A DNA stretch of 40,422 bases, taken from NCBI GenBank assembly GCA_003245635.1, contig QKCO01000115.1, forward strand, positions 1 to 40,422, read 5' to 3'. The notes beneath the pieces were generated by a model. That model did no database searches. It was not told the origin of the DNA and worked only from the letters and a program-made list of their open reading frames with translations. The translations under genes were made by a program, and so were the position numbers. This document shows positions 32,303 through 39,447 of the stretch, piece by piece; the first letter of the stretch is position 1, and each line of letters starts with the position of its first letter. This DNA is from Treponema sp. Its GTDB lineage: Bacteria; Spirochaetota; Spirochaetia; Treponematales; Breznakiellaceae.

Positions 32303-33016
32303 ATGCAAACGACCGGACCGATCGAAGCGCCCACGAAAAGCGATCTCGTCTTTCAGCGCCTGCTCGAGAACATCAGGACGGGCCGATGGGCGGTCGGGTT
32401 CCGGCTGCCGTCGGAAAACGAATTGGCGCGCTCGTTCGTCGTATCGCGGAATTCGGTGCGTTCGGCCATCCAGCGCCTCGCCGCCCTCGGCATCCTGGAA
32501 CCCCGAAACGGAGAAGGTTCCTTCGTAAAGCCGTATTCGGCCGACTTGATCGCGAATTCGCTTCTCTCGATGCTCGTCCTCAATCCGGACGAAATCGTTG
32601 CCCTCCTCGAATTCAGGAAAGGCATCGAGATAAGCAGCTGCGAACTGGCGGCGAAAAAAAAGACGGACGCCCAGATCGCCGAACTCGAAGGGATCGCCGG
32701 CGCGATGCGCTCTCTCGCGGCCGCCGGGAATTACCCGGAATTCGCGCGGATCGACTACGGCTTCCACGCCTGCGTCGCCCGCATGTCCGGGAATTTCTTC
32801 ATCGAGAACGTCATCCGCATGCTCGAGGCCCCCATCTCCTCGCACTTCGAGGCGATGTCGCGGCGGATGGAGCTCGACGGCTACATCGATCTGCACGAAC
32901 GAATAGCGCACGCCATCAAAAACGGCGACCCGGAAGCCGCAAGCTCGCTCATGAAGGAAAGCCTCGAAAAAAGCATCGCCGAAGTGCTCGCTTTCGATAA
33001 AGGAGAAAATCGATGA
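32303..33016 (+). CDS. GntR-family regulator, FCD subfamily (second copy, altered metal site)
   Basis: 237 residues, aligning along its whole length with the other GntR of the window. Winged helix: RLPSENELARSFVVSRNSVRSAIQRLAALGILEPRNGEGSFV. The FCD domain keeps Asp151, His155 and His198, but the third His is Ser220, at the same 22-residue spacing where the paralogue has His219. Metal or effector binding may therefore differ. GGGAG precedes the ATG. The stop overlaps the start of the methyltransferase gene as ATGA, so the two are translationally coupled and the regulator probably controls it. Confidence 0.92.
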   Translation: MQTTGPIEAPTKSDLVFQRLLENIRTGRWAVGFRLPSENELARSFVVSRNSVRSAIQRLAALGILEPRNGEGSFVKPYSADLIANSLLSMLVLNPDEIVALLEFRKGIEISSCELAAKKKTDAQIAELEGIAGAMRSLAAAGNYPEFARIDYGFHACVARMSGNFFIENVIRMLEAPISSHFEAMSRRMELDGYIDLHERIAHAIKNGDPEAASSLMKESLEKSIAEVLAFDKGENR

Positions 33017-34185
33017 AAAAGGACCCGGAGATCCCGCGCTTGATCGAACAGTACGTGCGGCTCGTCGATTCGAAGAAGAACCGAGACCGCGCCCGTTTTT
33101 GGCAGGACCCGCGCGGCTGGAACCGCGACATGTGGCGAGGGATCCCCGTGGAGCGGCCGGCTGGCACGCCGGCCGCTTTCACGGTAGCCTTGGACAACTC
33201 GCTGTGGTCGCACGTGCTCGGCTATTCGCTCATCGACTACTACAGCGATCCCCACGTCTTCCTCAAGCAGCAGCTGCGGAAGGCCATCTACTCGTTCGAG
33301 AATTTCGACGACGACACGTTGTACACGAACGAACTGTACATCTGGTTCGGCGTCATCACCGAACTGTCCATCCTCGGCGTCCCTATCGAATGGTTCCCGA
33401 ACAAAGAGGGATGGATCAAGGGGCATATCCTTGCGGACCGGGACGGCCTCGCGCGGCTGCCGCGGCCCGATTTCCGGCGAAGCGGACTCATGCCGAAGAT
33501 ACACGAGTACTACGAGGTGCTGTCCGAATACGCGGGAAGCGAACTCGACGTGATGTTCCCCGAATGGGTCCGCGGACCTTTCTGCCTATCCATGCATATG
33601 CGCGGTTCTTCCGATATTCTCGTCGAGTCTCTGCTGGAACCCGAGTTCGTGCGGGAGATCCTCCGGTACGTGACCGACGCGAAAAAGGATTGGGATGCCG
33701 AACGGGAGAAATTCCTCGGGACCAAGCTTGAATCCTGCAATCTCTACAACGACGAGATCGATTGTCCTTCGATCAGTCCCGATATCTATCGCGACCTCGT
33801 ATTCCCCTTCGAACAGGAATTGGCGGAAACCTACGGATCGGTGAAGTACTGGCATTCGTGCGGAAACACGACGCTGTTCCAGGAGCAGATCGCCAAGCTG
33901 CACGGACTGCGTTTGTACCACTGCGGACCGTGGAGCGGCTTCGAGTCGGCGGTCCGCACGATGCCGAAGGGAGTAGGCATCGACCTGTGCGTCAATCCGC
34001 AGAAGGATGTGGTCGAAGCGGACGAAGCGACGATGCGCGCCCAGCTCAAGCGCATCAGGCGCGAGGGAGGCGACGCGTCCTACGCGGTGCGAGCGGACGC
34101 GTTCATGGTGAGCGGGAGCTACGACCCGGCGATCATCGAAAAAATCAAGCTGTGGGCGCGGATCGCCCGGGAAGAGCTGTCGTGA
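33013..34185 (+). CDS. Uroporphyrinogen decarboxylase-family (MtaA/MtbA-like) putative methyltransferase
   Basis: 390 residues in the URO-D fold superfamily. A His-X-Cys motif (WHSCG, His281/Cys283) is followed by further cysteines at 304 (YHCGPWSG) and 326 (IDLCVNP). This is the zinc pattern of the methylcobamide:thiol methyltransferases in this family, not of haem-pathway HemE. The N-terminal region WGIP-like segment (MWRGIPVERP) and the NDEIDCPSISPDIYRDLVFP segment are typical of uncharacterised URO-D proteins in catabolic loci. No corrinoid protein lies next to it. A methyl-transfer role is inferred. Codons overlap the regulator gene by 4 nt. Confidence 0.8.
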   Translation: MKKDPEIPRLIEQYVRLVDSKKNRDRARFWQDPRGWNRDMWRGIPVERPAGTPAAFTVALDNSLWSHVLGYSLIDYYSDPHVFLKQQLRKAIYSFENFDDDTLYTNELYIWFGVITELSILGVPIEWFPNKEGWIKGHILADRDGLARLPRPDFRRSGLMPKIHEYYEVLSEYAGSELDVMFPEWVRGPFCLSMHMRGSSDILVESLLEPEFVREILRYVTDAKKDWDAEREKFLGTKLESCNLYNDEIDCPSISPDIYRDLVFPFEQELAETYGSVKYWHSCGNTTLFQEQIAKLHGLRLYHCGPWSGFESAVRTMPKGVGIDLCVNPQKDVVEADEATMRAQLKRIRREGGDASYAVRADAFMVSGSYDPAIIEKIKLWARIAREELS

Positions 34186-34220
34186 AAAAAAAGGGCCGTC
34201 CGAACAGATTCGGACGGCCC
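34185..34220 (-). terminator. Strong terminator of the TRAP 3 / YhcH operon (bidirectional stem)
   Basis: A perfect 12-bp stem, GGGCCGTCCGAA (34193-34204) with TTCGGACGGCCC (34209-34220), has a 4-nt loop. On the minus strand eight Ts follow (34192-34185), so it mainly ends the YhcH operon. It sits between converging genes and may also stop the plus-strand methyltransferase transcript. Confidence 0.88.
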
Positions 34221-34240
34221 CTTCGTTCCGCAAAGGCTTG

Positions 34241-34705
34241 CTAGGAAACCAACACCTTCACGACCAGCTTCCGCACCTTTACCGGCGCCGATCTGGCCAC
34301 GCAGGGCTTGTGGGCGTCTTCCGGGAAGAAGAAAGCCGCGACGCCCGGCTCGAGGGCGACCCGGTGCTCGGGGGCGCTCTTGCCGCCCTCGAAGAACTGA
34401 ATGTCCCGATCGGCTTCGTAGGGCGTCTTGACATCCATGCCTGCAACGGGCCGAACCATCACGTATTCCTCGCCTTCGACGAGGATCTGGATATCCGCGT
34501 AGCGCTGGTGCGTCTCGTAGTCGCAGCCGGCGAGCGGCTTGGTCTCGAAGCGCATGAGCTGCGCGAAGAAGGCCGCGCCGCCTACGTCGTGCCTGCCGTC
34601 GCCCAGGGACCGCCAGGAACCGGCTTCGATCCACGCGATCGCGTCCGCGAAGTTCTTCGAAAGGGCCTTATAGCGGCCGAGCTGATCGAGAGATGATACG
34701 ACCAT
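34241..34705 (-). CDS. YhcH/YjgK/YiaL family protein (DUF386)
   Basis: 154 residues, the usual length. It has the conserved core with YETHQRYADIQILVEGEE (metal-binding His region), then YEADRDIQFFEG and a terminal FFPEDAHKPC. Members such as YhcH bind metal and act as anomerases or accessory enzymes for sialic acid and other sugar acids. It is the last gene of the TRAP 3 operon, 9 nt after the DapA-like gene, so a role in processing the imported acidic sugar is likely. A terminator follows. Confidence 0.9.
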   Translation of the reverse strand: MVVSSLDQLGRYKALSKNFADAIAWIEAGSWRSLGDGRHDVGGAAFFAQLMRFETKPLAGCDYETHQRYADIQILVEGEEYVMVRPVAGMDVKTPYEADRDIQFFEGGKSAPEHRVALEPGVAAFFFPEDAHKPCVARSAPVKVRKLVVKVLVS

Positions 34706-34714
34706 GGGGTTACC

Positions 34715-35638
34715 TCACTTATACTGCTTCGAGTATACCCTGGAAACGCCCATCAATTGATCCACTTCCGCGCGCATGGATTCGGAGAATTTGGAGGCGT
34801 CCAGGCGTCGGCTCATCAGGTTGATCGGCAGACCCTCTCCGCGGAGAGCGTACATCGCGTTGACCGGGTACATCTGGTATTCGATCGTGGAGGCGAGCCC
34901 GAGGAAGTTCTGCAGTTCCGCGGCGCGCGCGGGCTCGGCCTTCCAGTTCGCGCAGATCCAGGAATACAGGTCCGCGTGGAAGTTGGTCATGACGCCCGAA
35001 TAGCCGGCGGCGCCGGCCTTCAGGGACTCGAGAAGGGTCGCCGCGTTCGCGTTGAACAGCTTGAAGGAGGAACCCTTCGCTGCATCGAGCTTAGCCTTGA
35101 TGTCGCCCATGCGGCAGCTGGTGTCCTTGAGGAAGGCGAAGCGGCCGGTGGAGACGCCGAACTTCATCAGCTCGGGGGTCAGGAGGCGCTTGTAGGGGGC
35201 CGGGCACTCGTAGAAGCCGAGCATGGTGCCTTCGCCGATGCCGGCGAGGAAGCTCTCTAGGTTCTTCTTGAACACGTCGTCGCCCTCGTTCTGGCGGGCG
35301 AAACGGTTGCTGATGAGGACGACGGCCTCGACGCCGGTATCCGCCATCATCTTGGCTTCCTCGATCTGGTCTTCGATCGTCTCGGCGACGTGGCCGGAGG
35401 CGATGACGCCGACCCGCCCGCGGGCGAGTTTTACGACCGTGCGCGCCAGCTCCAGGCGCTCCTTCAGGCTCAGGAAGAACATCTCACTCGACTGGCACAC
35501 GGCGAACATGCCTGAAACGCCGCGCGCGACGTACCATTCCACCAGCTTCTCGAGGGTTGCGTAATCGATAGTCCCGTCCGTGTGGAACGGGGTTATCATC
35601 GTCGGCCAAACGCCGTCTTTAATCGTTTTAGCGCTCAT
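34715..35638 (-). CDS. DapA/NanA-family aldolase-like protein (copy 1)
   Basis: 307 residues, TIM-barrel class I aldolase family. Schiff-base Lys171 lies in FLKDTSC and Tyr143 in GFYECPAPY, 28 residues apart as in the family. The pyruvate-carboxylate loop normally GTTGE reads CQSSE (48-52), and the Arg that dihydrodipicolinate synthase uses (YNVPSRTG) is replaced (YECPAPY). It is therefore probably a pyruvate- or related-keto-acid aldolase or dehydratase for the acid imported by TRAP 3, not a lysine-biosynthesis enzyme. AAGGAG lies before the ATG; it is 9 nt from dctM. Confidence 0.85.
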   Translation of the reverse strand: MSAKTIKDGVWPTMITPFHTDGTIDYATLEKLVEWYVARGVSGMFAVCQSSEMFFLSLKERLELARTVVKLARGRVGVIASGHVAETIEDQIEEAKMMADTGVEAVVLISNRFARQNEGDDVFKKNLESFLAGIGEGTMLGFYECPAPYKRLLTPELMKFGVSTGRFAFLKDTSCRMGDIKAKLDAAKGSSFKLFNANAATLLESLKAGAAGYSGVMTNFHADLYSWICANWKAEPARAAELQNFLGLASTIEYQMYPVNAMYALRGEGLPINLMSRRLDASKFSESMRAEVDQLMGVSRVYSKQYK

Positions 35639-35647
35639 ATCGACTCC

Positions 35648-36943
35648 TTAGAAACCCGCCAGGCGCGGGATGAAAAGCACGAGTTCGGGGATGTAGGTCA
35701 GGAGGAACAGCACGCCGATGATGACGTAGATCATCGGGAGAATTTCTTTGATGATGCTCTTGAGCGGCGTCTTGGAAATTCCCGAGGTGATGAACAGCAG
35801 CATGCCGAACGGAGGAGTCGTCAGGCCGACCATCATATTGATGACGATGACGACGCCGAAGTGGGTCAGGTCGATGCCGAGCGTCTTGATCAGCGGAAGC
35901 ACGATCGGGATGAACACGAGGGTGATGGCCATGGTGTCGATGAACATGCCGAGCGCGAGGAACATCACGTTGATGATGAGCAGCATGATGTACTTGTTGT
36001 CGGTGATGCCCAGGAGCAGATTCGCGACCGCGTTCGGAATCTTTTCTATGGTGACGATGTACGAGAAGGCGTACGCGCAGCCGACCAGGAGAGAAAGCGT
36101 GCCGACCGTCTTGACCGTATTCATCAGGACCATCTGCAGGTCCTTCAGGCTGAACGCCCGGTAGAAGACGATGGATACGATGAGCGCGTAGGCGGACGCC
36201 AGCGCGCCGGCTTCAGTCGGCGTCACGACACCGGAATAGATGCCGCCCAGGAGCACGACTACCGAAAGGAGCGCCGGCAGCGAACGCAGCGTCAGCGCGA
36301 CGAACTCTTTGGCCGGAAGCGAGACGCCTTCCGGATAATTGCGCTTCTTCGCGACGATCGCCGTATAGGCCATGAGCGCGATGCCGACGATGAAGCCGGG
36401 AACGATGCCGCCCAGGAAGAGCGCGCCGATGGAGGCTCCGGAAAGCATCGCGTAGAAGATCATCGGAATGGACGGCGGAATGACCGGCCCGATGACCGCG
36501 GAAGCCGCCGTGATGGCGCAGGAGTAGCCGCCGTCGTAGCCCTGCTCCTTCATCGCCTTGATCTCCATGTTCCCCAGTCCCGACGCGTCGGCCAGGGCCG
36601 AGCCGGTCATGCCGGAGAAAATGATGGAGGCGACCACGTTCACGTGGCCGAGCGCGCCCTTGCGCTTGCCGACCATCGCGTTCGCGAAGGAGAAGATCAT
36701 ATTCGTTACTTTGCCCGAGTTCATGATCTCGGCCATGAACACGAAGAGCGGCACCGCGATGAGGATGAAGCTCGTGTTCATGTTTGTGAGGAACTGGGTG
36801 GCGACCATGCCGATCGTAGCGCCGGGCCGGGTGGAGAGCGCGAAGTAGAAAATGGAAGACATCATCATGCCGACGCCGATCGGGATGCGGATCAGGAAGA
36901 CGATTACGAACGAAATGAAGAATACGGCGAGCGCTATGTTCAT
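35648..36943 (-). CDS. TRAP transporter large permease DctM (system 3)
   Basis: 431 residues from ATG 36943, preceded by GGAGGAG and overlapping the dctQ stop by 4 nt; an upstream frame through dctQ is rejected. It has about 11-12 membrane helices, with FVFMAEIMNSGKVTN, GSALADASGLGNMEIKAM, GPVIPPSIPMIFYA and GLTTPPFGMLLF. It is part of the five-gene dctP-dctQ-dctM-aldolase-yhcH operon. Confidence 0.95.
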   Translation of the reverse strand: MNIALAVFFISFVIVFLIRIPIGVGMMMSSIFYFALSTRPGATIGMVATQFLTNMNTSFILIAVPLFVFMAEIMNSGKVTNMIFSFANAMVGKRKGALGHVNVVASIIFSGMTGSALADASGLGNMEIKAMKEQGYDGGYSCAITAASAVIGPVIPPSIPMIFYAMLSGASIGALFLGGIVPGFIVGIALMAYTAIVAKKRNYPEGVSLPAKEFVALTLRSLPALLSVVVLLGGIYSGVVTPTEAGALASAYALIVSIVFYRAFSLKDLQMVLMNTVKTVGTLSLLVGCAYAFSYIVTIEKIPNAVANLLLGITDNKYIMLLIINVMFLALGMFIDTMAITLVFIPIVLPLIKTLGIDLTHFGVVIVINMMVGLTTPPFGMLLFITSGISKTPLKSIIKEILPMIYVIIGVLFLLTYIPELVLFIPRLAGF

Positions 36944-37440
36944 GCCGCTCCTCCTTTCCTGAGAGCCGCGAATTCGGAGACTATATCGATGACCATCCGC
37001 ACGATCATATCCGCGAGGAAGATCATGAACGGGAAATAGACGATATTCATGGGAATGAGCATGACGTCGGTTTTCTTGTACGCCATGAAGCTGACGTAGT
37101 TCCACGAAGGAACGAAGGCGATCAGGTACGCGAACAGCTGCAGGAAGTTGCCGGCGATGCGCATGAGCGTCTGCTTGGAAGGCGAAACCGCGTCGTAAAG
37201 CATGGAGAAGGCGACGTGCGAATTATCGCGCTTGGCGTAGAGGCCGCCGAGCAGCGCGGTCCAGACGAAGCACATGAGGCTCAGCTCTTCCGGCCACAGG
37301 AGCGGCTTGAAGAAGTAGCGGGCGACGATCTGGGTCATGAAGGAAACGAACAGGACGACGAACGCGGCGACGGGCACGTAGACCTCTATCACGTTCACCA
37401 GGAACTTGCCGATTCGAGCGAGCGGCTGGGGGATTTTCAT
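36940..37440 (-). CDS. TRAP transporter small permease DctQ (system 3)
   Basis: 166 residues, four membrane helices. It has QIVARYFFKPLLWPEELSLMCFVWTALLG and KRDNSHVAFSML. The stop overlaps the DctM start (ATGA), so the permease subunits are translationally coupled. A terminator-like hairpin lies between it and dctP. Confidence 0.93.
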   Translation of the reverse strand: MKIPQPLARIGKFLVNVIEVYVPVAAFVVLFVSFMTQIVARYFFKPLLWPEELSLMCFVWTALLGGLYAKRDNSHVAFSMLYDAVSPSKQTLMRIAGNFLQLFAYLIAFVPSWNYVSFMAYKKTDVMLIPMNIVYFPFMIFLADMIVRMVIDIVSEFAALRKGGAA

Positions 37441-37464
37441 CGGTACCTACCTAGCGGTTACTAT

Positions 37465-37497
37465 AAAAAGCGGACGCCCCGGAAACGGAGCGCCCGC
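37465..37497 (-). terminator. Intercistronic terminator-like hairpin between dctP and dctQ (system 3)
   Basis: On the minus strand a 12-bp stem (37497-37486 with 37481-37470, two G-U pairs) is followed by TTTTT (37469-37465). Since dctQM lie downstream in the same operon, it probably acts as a partial terminator giving excess binding protein. Confidence 0.75.
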
Positions 37498-37505
37498 CGA
37501 TTAGA

Positions 37506-38519
37506 TCATTTGATCTTCTGGATTTCGTCGTAGAGCGCCAAGTCCCAATCCTTGGACTGGTCCTTGCTCTCGGTCAAGTAAGATTTCTTGGCGTACGCGG
37601 CGAAGGCGGCGCGGTCGGGATTCTCGATGACCGTGAGCCCCTGCTCCTTGAAGAAGGAGATCAGCTTGGCCTCGTTCTCCTTGACGGTGGCGTCGCAGAA
37701 TTCGCGGGCCTTTGCGATGGCGGTCATGACCCATTCCTTCTGCTGAGCGGTGAGGCTCTGCCATTTCTTTTCGTTCATGGTCGGCCAGGTGGAGTCGACG
37801 ACGTGGTTGGTCAGGACGATGTACTTGGTGACTTCGTAAAACTTGGCGTTCTTGTCGGTCGGCAGGGGATTGTCCTGGCCGTCGACGGCGCCGGTTTTAA
37901 GTCCCATGTAGACTTCGCCGAAGGCCATCGGGGTCGGGTTGGCGCCGAGCGCCTTGCCCATAGCGATCCAGGTCGGGCTGTTGGGGACGCGAAGCTTGAC
38001 GCCCTTCATCTGTTCGGGGGAGTTGACCGCTCCGACCTTGGCGGTCAGGTTGAGCTGGCGGGTGCCGAGGTAGTAAGCGGTCAGCGGGCGGATGCCCTGG
38101 CTCGAGGCGATCTCGTCGAAGAGCTTCTGGCCGATGGGGCCGTTGAAGGTCTTGGTCATCTGGTCGTAGCTCTGGAAGGTGAAGGCCGCGCCGAACATGG
38201 AGAGCTTCGGGATGAACTGGGCGTTCCACTGGGCGGAGGTGTAGATCATGTCCACGGTGCCCTGGCGGATGGCGTCCTGCTCCGCCTGCTGGGTAAAGAG
38301 CTGGCCGGAGTGGTAGACGTCGACGGTGATCTGACCGCCGGAGAGCTTCTCCACTTCTTCCTTGAATACCGTCATCGCCTTGGTGTGGGCGTCCTCGGGG
38401 ACGCTGACGGAAGAGAACGTGAGCTTCACGGTCTTCGGGGCTTCCTGCTTGCCGGCGGCGAAAGCGCCTACGGCGAGGACCGACGCGATGAGAGCGACGG
38501 CTGCGATTTTCTTGAGCAT
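37506..38519 (-). CDS. TRAP transporter substrate-binding protein DctP (system 3)
   Basis: 337 residues. A signal peptide (cleavage after AFA, about 21) precedes mature AGKQEAPK. Motifs: DAIRQGTVDMIYTSAQW, the conserved Arg in VKLRVPNSPTWIAMGKALGANPTPMAFGEVY and GAVDGQDNPLPT. This stretch resembles sialic-acid and sugar-acid-type binding proteins more than the system 1 and 2 proteins do. It is the first gene of the operon; GAGGAGG precedes the ATG. Its neighbours (DapA/NanA-like, YhcH-like) also suggest a keto-acid sugar ligand. Confidence 0.92.
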   Translation of the reverse strand: MLKKIAAVALIASVLAVGAFAAGKQEAPKTVKLTFSSVSVPEDAHTKAMTVFKEEVEKLSGGQITVDVYHSGQLFTQQAEQDAIRQGTVDMIYTSAQWNAQFIPKLSMFGAAFTFQSYDQMTKTFNGPIGQKLFDEIASSQGIRPLTAYYLGTRQLNLTAKVGAVNSPEQMKGVKLRVPNSPTWIAMGKALGANPTPMAFGEVYMGLKTGAVDGQDNPLPTDKNAKFYEVTKYIVLTNHVVDSTWPTMNEKKWQSLTAQQKEWVMTAIAKAREFCDATVKENEAKLISFFKEQGLTVIENPDRAAFAAYAKKSYLTESKDQSKDWDLALYDEIQKIK

Positions 38520-38552
38520 AACTGCCTCCTCTGAGAAATGTGGACACTTTAA

Positions 38553-38576
38553 CGCCGGAGCCGAATGGCGCCGGCG
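38553..38576 (-). terminator. Weak hairpin between iclR and dctP (system 3)
   Basis: CGCCGG (38553-38558) pairs with CCGGCG (38571-38576). No T-run follows on the minus strand, so transcription from iclR into dctP remains possible. Confidence 0.3.
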
Positions 38577-38588
38577 AGCTTCACCGAT

Positions 38589-39338
38589 CTATGGCCGGTA
38601 CCCCAGCCGCCGCGAAATCTCCAAGCCGGCCCGGACCACGAAGGGAGCCATCAGCTCGATCCGTTCGTAGGTGTTCCGTTCCGCCGGCCCCGAAAGGCTC
38701 AAGGAGGCGAACGCCTCGCCGCGCGCGTTCCGTATCGGCGCGCCGACGCAGCGCAGGTGCTCCTCGTGCTCCATATCGTCCATCGCGTAGCCGCATTCCC
38801 GGATGCGGGCCACTTCCGCGAACAGCTTCTCCTCGGAGTCGATGGTCCGCTCCGTAATCTTCGCCAGTCCCTTATCGCGGGCGATCCGGCTGATCTCGCC
38901 GTCGCTCTGGAAGGCGAGTATCGCCTTGCCGACCGACGTGCAGTACAGCGGCGCCCTCACCCCGATGACCGAATAGGTCCTAAGCCGCCGCTGGGACTCG
39001 ATGCAGTCGACGTAGAGCACCTCGTCCCGGTCCAGCACCGTCAGGTGCACCGTCTCGTCGAACTCGACGCTGAGCCCCTGCAGGAAGGGCGCGGCTATCC
39101 GGCAGATATCCAGTTCGAGCCGTGCCCGGTTTCCGAATTCCACGAGCTTGACGCCCAAATGGAAGCGCCCGGTCTGATCGTCCCGCTCCACCATCTTCTC
39201 GGCGCCGAGCGTTTCGAGGATGCCGTGCACGCTGCTCTTCGGCAAATCCAGCATCCGCGCGATCTCCGAAAGTCCGAGGTCGGAACTCTCGGCCAGGAGA
39301 TCGAGAATGCGGATCGATTTTTGTACCGTATTTACCAT
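38589..39338 (-). CDS. IclR-family transcriptional regulator
   Basis: 249 residues. The N-terminal winged helix (about 2-60) has VQKSIRILDLLAESSDLGLSEIARMLDLPKSSVHGILETL. The IclR effector domain (about 70-245) has VLYVDCIESQRRLRTYSVIGVRAPLYCTSVGKAILA and the C-terminal GAPIRNARGEAFASLSLSGP. It lies directly upstream of the TRAP 3 operon and downstream of the second DapA-like gene, all on one strand, making it the probable regulator of both. A 35-bp imperfect inverted repeat precedes it. Confidence 0.95.
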   Translation of the reverse strand: MVNTVQKSIRILDLLAESSDLGLSEIARMLDLPKSSVHGILETLGAEKMVERDDQTGRFHLGVKLVEFGNRARLELDICRIAAPFLQGLSVEFDETVHLTVLDRDEVLYVDCIESQRRLRTYSVIGVRAPLYCTSVGKAILAFQSDGEISRIARDKGLAKITERTIDSEEKLFAEVARIRECGYAMDDMEHEEHLRCVGAPIRNARGEAFASLSLSGPAERNTYERIELMAPFVVRAGLEISRRLGYRP

Positions 39339-39353
39339 GCTTCCCCGAATGGA

Positions 39354-39388
39354 GTTCCTCTATGTGAACATCGTTCGTATACAGGAAC
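39354..39388. promoter_or_regulatory. Inverted repeat upstream of iclR, candidate operator
   Basis: GTTCCTCTATGTGAAC (39354-39369) and the inverted arm at 39373-39388 match at 13 of 16 positions around a 3-nt centre. It is 16 nt upstream of the iclR start, suitable for autoregulation. No clear second copy was seen before dctP of system 3 or before the second DapA-like gene. Confidence 0.45.
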
Positions 39389-39447
39389 AGATAAAGCATA
39401 GCGAACGGACAGGACGGCGTCAAGGGCCCGCCGCCCCGGGACGGCTT

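Noticed and set aside
34241-38519. Classical sialic acid (nan) operon
   Set aside because: The aldolase lacks the usual NanA/DapA substrate loop and there is no nanE, nanK or deacetylase in the window.
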